This document shows, piece after piece, positions 1 to 5,501 of a DNA stretch of 12,477 nt; within the stretch, counting starts at the first letter, position 1; the number at the start of each line of letters is the position of its first letter. The notes beneath the pieces are model-generated. The model ran no database searches. It saw only the letters and a program-made list of their open reading frames with translations, and had not been told where the DNA came from. The stretch comes from Sphingopyxis sp. (GTDB taxonomy: Bacteria > Pseudomonadota > Alphaproteobacteria > Sphingomonadales > Sphingomonadaceae). The translations under genes and the position numbers were made by a program. The stretch lies in assembly GCA_012035435.1 (NCBI GenBank), contig JAAUPH010000040.1, positions 1 through 12,477 of the forward strand. Direction: 5' to 3'.

Positions 1-7
1 CGGGGGA

Positions 8-190
8 ATGATGGTCGGCCTCAACCACTACCTCACGCTGTCGGCGCTGCTGTTCACGATCAGCGTGGCCGGCATCTTCCTGAACCGGAAGAACGTGATC
101 GTGCTCCTGATGTGCGTGGAGCTGATGCTGCTGGCCGTGAACTTCAACTTCATCGCCTTCTCGCGCTTCCTCGACGACACCGCGGGCCAG
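8..190 (+). CDS. nuoK: NuoK (NADH-quinone oxidoreductase subunit K), N-terminal fragment cut at a junction
   Basis: NuoK is a small three-helix membrane subunit of respiratory complex I that takes part in proton pumping. The 61 codons here give the family's start (GLNHYLT), the first helix, the conserved [14 protein letters not shown] stretch, the second helix with its membrane glutamate (VELMLLAVN), and [14 protein letters not shown]. NuoK is normally about 100 residues, so the third helix is missing: after GQ the sequence turns into a cysteine desulfurase. A GGGGG run at 2-6 is the likely ribosome binding site, and either ATG at 8 or 11 could start. Every one of the 61 codons ends in G or C, unlike all later genes. 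The [18 protein letters not shown] and NFNFIAFSR wording reminds me more of gamma/betaproteobacterial than sphingomonad NuoK; that part is memory, not a search. Confidence 0.85.
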
Positions 191-202
191 CTGGGATGTA
201 AA
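186..202. other. Breakpoint joining nuoK to a cysteine desulfurase
   Basis: NuoK identity ends with the codons for GQ (185-190), possibly including the Leu codon at 191-193. Desulfurase-like sequence ([18 protein letters not shown]) is recognisable from about 200. The frame stays open across the join, so a fused polypeptide is formally encoded. Third-position G/C drops from 61 of 61 codons before the join to roughly 70 percent just after it. No transposon end, target duplication or integrase is visible at the join. Confidence 0.8.
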
Positions 203-1128
203 ACTGTCTGCGGGCTCGGCTCGGAACCGGCGGAAATCGTCTTCACCAGTGGCGCGACCGAGGCCATCAACTGGGCGATCTTTGCCGCGCAGCGCCATTA
301 CAGCGCGCCGCTTGCAGGCACCGCGATCGAACATGCTGCGACAATGCAGAGCCTTGAGCGCCTCGGCGGTTTGCTCTGGCCGGTTGATGCGCAGGGGATA
401 GCGCTATTGCCGAACAGCCTCGTCGCAGGCACCATCGGTGCGTGCATGCTGGTTAACAATGAAGTCGGGACCATCCAGCCGGTCGCGGATTTCGCCAATG
501 CTGTTCACGCAGCAGGCGGCCTACTGCTGTGCGATGCCGTGCAGGGTTTCGGCCGAATGCCGATTCCAGCCGGACCGGACTTATTGCCGTCACCGCGCAC
601 AAAATCCACGGCCCCAAGGGCATTGGTGCGCTGTGGGTCAAAGATGGCGTGCATCTCCCTCCGCTACTCGTCGGCGGCGCGCAAGAGGAAGGGATGCGAT
701 CGGGCACCGTTGCGCCCGCGCTGGTGGCCGGATTTGGCGCGGCGGCGGCGCTCGCGGCGGAGCGGATGGAGGCTGACACCGCGCATGTTGCCAAGCTCTG
801 GGATATCGCGACCAACCGACTCGATGGTTGGACGATTAACGGTGCCACCGGGGCCGGGGAGCGCTATCGCGGCAATCTCAACATCCGCCGCGATGCGATT
901 AACGCCGCCCGCCTGTTGTCTGATGCTCGCGACGTCGCTTTCTCGCTTGGCAGCGCGTGCGGCAGCGGATCGGGCAAGGTCAGCCATGTGCTGCGCGCCA
1001 TGGGTTTGACCGAAGCTGAGGCTCGCTCATCGATCCGTCTGGGCTGGGGGCGTTACACCACCGAGGCCGAGTTGACGGCGGCTCTCAACGCCCTATTGGC
1101 GGCGGCGCAGCTGCAAGGGGCGGAATAA
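191..1128 (+). pseudogene. Cysteine desulfurase (NifS/IscS-type, class V aminotransferase), 5'-truncated and frameshifted
   Basis: These PLP enzymes take sulfur from cysteine as an enzyme persulfide and hand it to Fe-S cluster scaffolds and other acceptors. Seen in frame 2 (to about 580): [19 protein letters not shown] (PLP phosphate site), the EHAA histidine that stacks on [13 protein letters not shown] and the CDAVQ aspartate. Seen in frame 1 (from about 581): [14 protein letters not shown] with the PLP lysine at 601-603, RSGT, and [12 protein letters not shown] with the catalytic cysteine at 958-960, then the usual RLGWGRYTTEAEL ending. Adding one base between 580 and 581 (GGAC-TT to GGACCTT) restores P-D-L-I-A-V-T-A-H, so one base is missing. 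About 60 N-terminal residues are also missing at the junction. All visible catalytic residues remain, so the damage may be an assembly or read error and the true gene intact. The ferredoxin gene starts 2 bases after its stop, suggesting one operon. Confidence 0.88.
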
Positions 1129-1130
1129 CC

Positions 1131-1466
1131 ATGGTGCGAGTCAGCTTCATTCACGCCGACGGCGAAAACCGCACTGAAGCAGATGCAGTTCCTGGCACTC
1201 GGCTGCTGGAATTGGCGCAGGCGCATTTGTTGCCTCTGGAGGGCACGTGCGAGGGGCAGATGGCCTGTTCGACCTGCCATGTCATTATCGCCAAAGACGA
1301 CTTTGCCCGCCTGCCATGCGCCAGCGAGATGGAGGAGGACATGCTTGACCTTGCCGCCGGTGCCCGCCGCACCAGCCGCCTTGCCTGCCAAATCTTCCTC
1401 GATGACAGCCTCGACGGACTGACAGTGCATATCCCAGCCGAAAGCTGCAACATGCAGGGCCGCTAG
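1131..1466 (+). CDS. [2Fe-2S] ferredoxin, adrenodoxin/ISC type
   Basis: A soluble one-electron carrier of 111 residues. Cluster ligands are Cys40, Cys46, Cys49 and Cys86, spaced C-X5-C-X2-C-X36-C as in ISC Fdx, adrenodoxin and putidaredoxin; residues 38-50 (GTCEGQMACSTCH) form the binding loop. The acidic stretch 66-73 (EMEEDMLD) matches the interaction helix of this class. An extra cysteine (106) lies in the short tail. The ATG lies 2 bases after the desulfurase stop, so the pair is probably cotranscribed and translationally coupled. With a desulfurase next door, the likely role is electron supply for Fe-S cluster assembly; a P450 redox partner is the alternative, but no P450 gene is visible. 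No IscU, HscA/HscB or IscR gene is in view. The next gene is convergent, with only 13 bases between the stops and no clear terminator hairpin. Confidence 0.9.
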   Translation: MVRVSFIHADGENRTEADAVPGTRLLELAQAHLLPLEGTCEGQMACSTCHVIIAKDDFARLPCASEMEEDMLDLAAGARRTSRLACQIFLDDSLDGLTVHIPAESCNMQGR

Positions 1467-1479
1467 AAAACGACAGATG

Positions 1480-1962
1480 TTATGTCAGCGCAACGAACGC
1501 CAGTCCGACGAACATCCAGAAACCGACGATGATGGCGAAGACTTTTGAAAAATCCGGAACCGGATCTTCTTCAACCTTGGTCAAACTTCCCTCAGCGACC
1601 GGCGAGCCTTCTTGCATCACCCGATAAGCGGTTGGCTCGGATTTCAGGAGCGCAGCCGCCAGTTGCGCGCCGGAAAGCTGTTGGTCGAGGCGGCACCCAA
1701 AATAGGGCTCGGCCGCCCAGACGACTTCAGCCGAAATCGCGGCCTTATAGGGCAAATCGACTTGTATAACGTCGCCGACCGCCAAGCCCGGGCTTGTTGT
1801 TTCAAGGAGCAGGCCGCGGTCGGCAATGTTGCGGATTTTGACTTGCAGAACACTGCCGTCGGACGCCAGTAGCTCGACGGTCAAACGCAGGTTGCGCCGA
1901 CTGCGCCCTGCGCGCTGGTCGTCTTGGTCGGCCCGGATTGCGCCCTTGAACTTCATGCCCAC
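1480..1962 (-). CDS. PilZ-domain protein with C-terminal membrane anchor
   Basis: PilZ domains bind cyclic di-GMP through an RxxxR arm and a (D/N)xSxxG motif. Here RRNLR occupies residues 22-26 and NIADRG residues 45-50, with Ala in place of the usual Ser. Beta-strand text typical of the fold follows (GLLLET, VGDVIQVDLP, AEVVWA, FGCRL) to about residue 93. A charged linker (110-140) leads to one hydrophobic helix, residues 141-159, at the extreme C terminus, so the protein is probably tail-anchored in the inner membrane with PilZ in the cytoplasm. The open frame begins at a GTG (1962); the ATG two codons later (1956) is an equally good start, and neither has a strong ribosome binding site. 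The gene stands alone and is convergent with the ferredoxin. The 160-odd bases between its start and the ffs promoter show nothing else convincing. The effector process is unknown. Confidence 0.82.
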   Translation of the reverse strand: MGMKFKGAIRADQDDQRAGRSRRNLRLTVELLASDGSVLQVKIRNIADRGLLLETTSPGLAVGDVIQVDLPYKAAISAEVVWAAEPYFGCRLDQQLSGAQLAAALLKSEPTAYRVMQEGSPVAEGSLTKVEEDPVPDFSKVFAIIVGFWMFVGLAFVALT

Positions 1963-2124
1963 ACCATAACGTCAAAGCTGAGCGCAAAAAGTAAACAGAA
2001 GACTATCAAATGGTCCGCAGTGGAGGCGCCGCGGGCTGTCAGGTGCGAATGCATCGCTGCCCGCACCCGGGACAGGCCTTAAACATGCTCGATGGCCGCT
2101 GTTGTTGGTCGGTCCATCCTGATC

Positions 2125-2153
2125 TTGCAATTGGCGTTCACCACCGCCATATG
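2125..2153 (+). promoter_or_regulatory. Putative housekeeping-sigma promoter of the SRP RNA gene
   Basis: TTGCAA at 2125-2130 and CATATG at 2148-2153 are separated by 17 bases. The -10 box ends 7 bases before G2160, the first base of the long terminal helix of the SRP RNA. Spacing and position fit a sigma-70-type promoter starting ffs directly. Judged by eye only. Confidence 0.5.
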
Positions 2154-2156
2154 CGC

Positions 2157-2252
2157 GGCGGGAGTCGGGCGGACGTAGCTTTCGCCAACCCGGTCAGGTC
2201 CGGAAGGAAGCAGCCGTAACGAATTTCGCTGCGGGTCGTTCCGGCTCCCACC
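2157..2252 (+). ncRNA. ffs: Small bacterial signal recognition particle RNA (4.5S-like)
   Basis: This RNA binds Ffh to form the SRP, which targets nascent membrane and exported proteins to FtsY and SecYEG. The diagnostic apical motif GGTCAGGTCCGGAAGGAAGC lies at 2192-2211, followed by AGCC: a GGAA tetraloop (2202-2205) closed by C-G pairs, with the TCAG/AGCAG internal loop that contacts the Ffh M domain. A lower stem pairs ACCCG (2188-2192) with CGGGT (2232-2236). A terminal helix pairs GGGAGTCGG (2160-2168) with CCGGCTCCC (2241-2249), 9 bp with one G-U, extended by G2157-C2252 and G2158-C2251. A TTTT run at 2260-2263 follows and may help termination. The length of about 96 nt is normal for the short SRP RNA class. 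An open frame that covers part of this RNA is not a gene. Exact ends are estimates. Confidence 0.95.
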
Positions 2253-2310
2253 ACCCCCCTTTTCATCCCCTGCACTTCCTGCAAATGGAGCGGCAGGCGT
2301 AAATGCGCCA

Positions 2311-2317
2311 GGGAGGG
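2311..2317 (+). promoter_or_regulatory. Ribosome binding site that selects a TTG start
   Basis: GGGAGGG lies 8 bases upstream of the TTG at 2326. The next in-frame ATG (2362) would delete half of the signal peptide, so the TTG is the supported start. Confidence 0.65.
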
Positions 2318-2325
2318 AATCGACG

Positions 2326-3348
2326 TTGACACCAGGGATCAGGGCGGCATTCTCCGCCGCAATGCTGGCTGTTCTGCCAGCAAGCGCCTCAGCAGCAGAA
2401 AATAAGCCAAATGTTGAGGCCATGGCCGCCCAATGCCGCAGCGGTGGCGGCGGGCCGTGGGCCTTCGGCGCGGATTTGGCCGGCAAACCCATTTCAGTGG
2501 CGGACGATCAGGGGCCATTTGCTAAGGCGCTGGCACGGACAACCAGTTGGTCGGACCGAGTATACAGTGTCGAGCTTTCTCTGCCGATCGCCGAAGAGTC
2601 GGTCGGAAAGGCGCAGGAGAAGGCGCTGATCGCCGCGCTGAAAGCGGCGGGCTGGACGAGTGTTGAAATGGCAGGGAGCTTGGACATCGGCATGTTGCTG
2701 AACGAATCCAACTATATCCTGATGCCGCCGGGGGTCGACGACCCGGCCACCGCGCCGATTTTTGCCGGGGTCAGCTGGTTCCCGTCGCGGCTACGATTAA
2801 CCTGCATCAGCGCCGACTGGGTACGCCGCGACCGCAAGGAAATGGACGGGCAGTTGCCCGAAGATGCGCAGCGTCCGGCTGCGATGTCAGCTATTACGGC
2901 CACGCGCCCCACCAATGACCGTTGCGCGGATCCAGCCAATGTCGCGAATATTGAGGCGATGTTTGGCAATGATGTGCGTGACGACTGGGCCGATCAGTCG
3001 GCACGGCAATCGCAGCAGACGCGGCGGATCGAGACCTGGATGCGCTGGAAACTGCTGCAATCGGGCAAGGTCAGCGAAGAACAGCTGTGGGCGCTCGAAG
3101 ACCGCGCCGCCGCTCCCGACCGCGAAGATCCCGGGGCCAATTTGATCCAAGGCATGGAAATGCTGGCGCTGTTGCCCGAAATTCAGGCAGCCAAGGCCAA
3201 GCGTGACAAGGCCAAGCTCTGTCCGCTTTATGTTCGACTGATTGATTTCATGGCGCTAGAGGACGAGCGGCAGATGGACCGCTGGGAAAGGATCGAACCC
3301 CTGTTGTTAGCCGAAGCGGAAGCGGCTGGCGTGGATCTTAGTCGCTGA
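2326..3348 (+). CDS. Exported protein of unknown function with four cysteines
   Basis: I do not recognise this 340-residue protein. It opens with a Sec signal peptide: basic start (R6), hydrophobic core about residues 7-19, and an A-S-A-S-A-A site with cleavage near residue 23 or 24, so it should be periplasmic or secreted; there is no lipobox cysteine. Only four cysteines occur, at 37, 160, 200 and 299, in two pairs that could form one disulfide in each half. Residues 30-165 look like an alpha/beta domain. Residues 200-335 are helical and charged, with segments such as RRIETWMRWKLLQ and AKRDKAKLCPLYVRLIDF. No metal-binding or catalytic motif is evident. It lies between the SRP RNA gene and dnaX on the same strand, 40 bases before dnaX, an arrangement where other bacteria usually have no gene. 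The start is TTG with a good ribosome binding site. Confidence 0.75.
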   Translation: MTPGIRAAFSAAMLAVLPASASAAENKPNVEAMAAQCRSGGGGPWAFGADLAGKPISVADDQGPFAKALARTTSWSDRVYSVELSLPIAEESVGKAQEKALIAALKAAGWTSVEMAGSLDIGMLLNESNYILMPPGVDDPATAPIFAGVSWFPSRLRLTCISADWVRRDRKEMDGQLPEDAQRPAAMSAITATRPTNDRCADPANVANIEAMFGNDVRDDWADQSARQSQQTRRIETWMRWKLLQSGKVSEEQLWALEDRAAAPDREDPGANLIQGMEMLALLPEIQAAKAKRDKAKLCPLYVRLIDFMALEDERQMDRWERIEPLLLAEAEAAGVDLSR

Positions 3349-3388
3349 TTCTTACCCCTTCGACAAAGCTACCGCCCGGTCCTAAGAC

Positions 3389-5062
3389 ATGCCCATGAGC
3401 GATTCCGCCGACGATGATATGCCAATGGCTGGGCTGGGCCTGGACGAACCCGCGCAGCCCAAGGCTGCTGCTGAGGCGGGCGGAGCATATCGCGTCCTTG
3501 CGCGCAAATATCGGCCGCAGACCTTTGCCGAGTTGATTGGGCAGGATGCGATGGTTCGCACGCTCGCCAACGCCATCGCGCGCGACCGGCTGGCGCATGC
3601 GTTTCTCATGACCGGGGTGCGCGGGGTGGGCAAGACCTCCACCGCGCGGCTGATCGCCAAGGCGCTGAACTGCATCGGGCCGGACGGGCAGGGTGGACCG
3701 ACAATCGACCCCTGCGGGGTGTGTGAACCGTGCCGCGCGATTGCCGAGGGTCGGCATATCGACGTCATCGAGATGGACGCCGCATCGAACACCGGCGTTG
3801 ACGATGTGCGCGAGATTATCGAGGCGGTGCGCTATGCTGCGGTGTCGGCGCGCTATAAAATCTATATCATCGACGAAGTGCATATGCTGTCGAAAAATGC
3901 GTTCAACGCATTGCTCAAGACGCTGGAAGAACCGCCGCCCCACGTCAAATTCCTGTTCGCGACGACCGAGGTGCAGAAGGTGCCGGTGACAGTGCTGTCG
4001 CGCTGTCAGCGGTTCGATCTGCGCCGGATTACCCCCGCGATGCTGTTCGATCATTTTGCGAGCGTGTTGGCGAAAGAGGGAGTGGACGCGGATCCCCCCG
4101 CGGTGTGGCTGATCGCCAATGCCGCCGAAGGATCGGTGCGCGACGGCCTGTCAATCCTGGATCAGGCTATCGCCCACGCCGACCTTGATGGCGGCGGCCG
4201 GGTGACGGCCGACCAGGTGCGCGCGATGTTGGGCCTGTCCGACCGATCGGGAATTTACACGTTGCTCGGCGCGGTGCTGGCGGGCGATGCCGCCGCTTCG
4301 ATTGACCAGGCACGGCAGCACTATGCGTTGGGGATCGAACCCATCGCCATGGTGCGCGGAATGATGGATTTGGTCCATGGTATCACGCTGGCGAAGGTCG
4401 CGCGGCATGAGGACGCAGCGCTAGCCGAGGACGACCGCGCGCGCATGTCCGATTGGGCGGCGCGGCTCAGCCATGGCCAGCTCCACCGGCTGTGGCAGCT
4501 GCTCACCAAGGGGCATGATGAGGTGCTGCGCGCTAATACGCCGCTCGATCATCTTGAAATGCTTTTGCTGCGGATCATTCATGCCGCGACCATGCCCGAT
4601 CCGGGTGAACTGGCGCGGATGCTCGAGAAGGGTGTGCCAATGGCGGCACCTGCGGCTCCCGTAGCATCCGCTGCGGCTGTGGCGGAGACGCCGCGTGATG
4701 CCGCCACTGTCCATGCGCTGATTGAAGCGGCGCAGCGGCACCGGCTGGCGGTGCAATTTTATGACCATGGACGCGTGATCACGGTTGGCGACGATACGCT
4801 GACGCTTGCCCGGACGCCGGGTTTTGACGATGTAGCGGCACGCGAGCTGGGCGATGCGCTACATGCTGCCACCGGGCGGCGCTGGCGGGTCGAACTGGGC
4901 GAAGCTGAGGGCGCGCCGAGCCTGGGCGACGTCGCCGCCGCTTCTGCTCGCGATGCCGATGCCGCAATCCGCGATTTGCCGGTGGTAAAAGCTGCCTTTG
5001 CGGCCTTCCCCGACGCGCGCCTACTCCCCCCCGAACAGGAAGATCAAAGGAAAACGGCATGA
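3389..5062 (+). CDS. dnaX: DNA polymerase III subunit gamma/tau (clamp loader)
   Basis: DnaX is the ATPase of the sliding-clamp loader and, as tau, tethers polymerase cores at the fork. Numbered from the ATG at 3389: the conserved YRVLARKYRPQTFAELIGQ entry at 34-52; Walker A GVRGVGKT at 76-83; four zinc-ligand cysteines at 95, 109, 112 and 115; Walker B IIDEVH at 160-165; sensor 1 FATTEV around 190-195; the SRC arginine finger at Arg205; then the lid and collar domains. The C-terminal ~170 residues are Ala-rich and variable as in alphaproteobacterial tau. No long A-run suited to programmed frameshifting is seen, so a separate gamma form is not indicated. The ATG at 3395 (MSDSADDD) is an equally plausible start; neither has a clear ribosome binding site. 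A 30-residue low-complexity lead precedes the fold. The stop overlaps the ybaB start as ATGA. Confidence 0.97.
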   Translation: MPMSDSADDDMPMAGLGLDEPAQPKAAAEAGGAYRVLARKYRPQTFAELIGQDAMVRTLANAIARDRLAHAFLMTGVRGVGKTSTARLIAKALNCIGPDGQGGPTIDPCGVCEPCRAIAEGRHIDVIEMDAASNTGVDDVREIIEAVRYAAVSARYKIYIIDEVHMLSKNAFNALLKTLEEPPPHVKFLFATTEVQKVPVTVLSRCQRFDLRRITPAMLFDHFASVLAKEGVDADPPAVWLIANAAEGSVRDGLSILDQAIAHADLDGGGRVTADQVRAMLGLSDRSGIYTLLGAVLAGDAAASIDQARQHYALGIEPIAMVRGMMDLVHGITLAKVARHEDAALAEDDRARMSDWAARLSHGQLHRLWQLLTKGHDEVLRANTPLDHLEMLLLRIIHAATMPDPGELARMLEKGVPMAAPAAPVASAAAVAETPRDAATVHALIEAAQRHRLAVQFYDHGRVITVGDDTLTLARTPGFDDVAARELGDALHAATGRRWRVELGEAEGAPSLGDVAAASARDADAAIRDLPVVKAAFAAFPDARLLPPEQEDQRKTA

Positions 5063-5394
5063 AATCGCTCGAAGAAATGATGCAGGCCGCGCAGCAAGCT
5101 GCCGCCACCGTCCAAGCGCAAATGGCCGAAGCGCAGGCCAAACTCGACACTGTCGAAGTCGAAGGCGTGTCGGGCGGCGGTCTCGTCCGCATCCGTGCCT
5201 CGGCCAAGGGCCGGATTATCGGCATTGCGATCGACGACAGTCTAATGGTCGTCACCGAAAAGCAGATGCTCGAAGACTTGCTGGCTGCGGCGTTCAACGA
5301 CGCGAGAGAGAAGGCCGATGCGGCGAGCAATGCCGAGCTGTCGAATGTGACGTCGGGCCTGCAACTGCCACCGGGGTTCAAGCTGCCGTTTTGA
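5059..5394 (+). CDS. ybaB: YbaB/EbfC family nucleoid-associated DNA-binding protein
   Basis: YbaB/EbfC proteins are small dimers with a tweezer-like shape that bind DNA and the nucleoid. The 111 residues show the family's opening helix rich in Met and Gln (MKSLEEMMQAAQQAAATVQA), the central sheet VEVEGVSGGGLVRIRASAKG, the segment IGIAIDDSLM and the Asn/Asp-rich last helix AAFNDAREKADA. The tail LQLPPGFKLPF is also typical. The ATG overlaps the dnaX stop (ATGA), so translation is coupled to dnaX. In most bacteria recR follows; here it does not, and a 107-base gap with its own promoter-like boxes leads to lon. Confidence 0.93.
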   Translation: MKSLEEMMQAAQQAAATVQAQMAEAQAKLDTVEVEGVSGGGLVRIRASAKGRIIGIAIDDSLMVVTEKQMLEDLLAAAFNDAREKADAASNAELSNVTSGLQLPPGFKLPF

Positions 5395-5412
5395 CGCGGG
5401 GCTGAGGGGCGG

Positions 5413-5441
5413 TTGAAGCGGGGCGAATATACGCCATATTA
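5413..5441 (+). promoter_or_regulatory. Putative lon promoter, possibly heat-shock type
   Basis: GTTGAAG (5412-5418) is followed after 15 bases by CCATATTA (5434-5441). This can be read as an RpoH-like pair (CTTGAA ... CCATnT) or as a weak sigma-70 promoter (TTGAAG, 17 bases, ATATTA). Lon is a classic heat-shock gene, which favours the first reading. The -10 region sits in a small inverted repeat, AATAT-ACGCC-ATATT (5426-5440). By eye only. Confidence 0.35.
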
Positions 5442-5489
5442 GCGGTCACCGAGTAAGATGCGCGCCGTCCGTTATGCTGGCTGCGCGCC

Positions 5490-5495
5490 AAGGAG
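5490..5495 (+). promoter_or_regulatory. Ribosome binding site that selects the TTG start of lon
   Basis: AAGGAG lies 6 bases before TTG at 5502. The encoded start MNQTYPLLPLRDIVVFP lines up with the usual Lon N terminus, and the nearby ATG at 5474 is out of frame. Confidence 0.75.
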
Positions 5496-5501
5496 CAAGA
5501 G

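Noticed and set aside
8..1009. A 333-residue fusion protein of NuoK and a desulfurase-like domain
   Set aside because: Codon use and both protein families break at the join, and past about 580 the frame is no longer that of the desulfurase; the last ~140 residues are out-of-frame translation.
2010..2219. Small open frame of 69 codons on the + strand
   Set aside because: It overlaps the promoter and the 5' half of the SRP RNA and has no coding character.
3889..3905. GAAAAATG in dnaX as a programmed frameshift site for a short gamma subunit
   Set aside because: Only five A in a row, inside the ATPase core, with no following hairpin that I can see; a shift there would destroy the protein.
3338..4054. 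Long antisense frame of 238 codons opposite dnaX
   Set aside because: It mirrors the GC-rich codons of dnaX; the translation is Arg/His-rich with no family resemblance. The same holds for the long antisense frames opposite lon.
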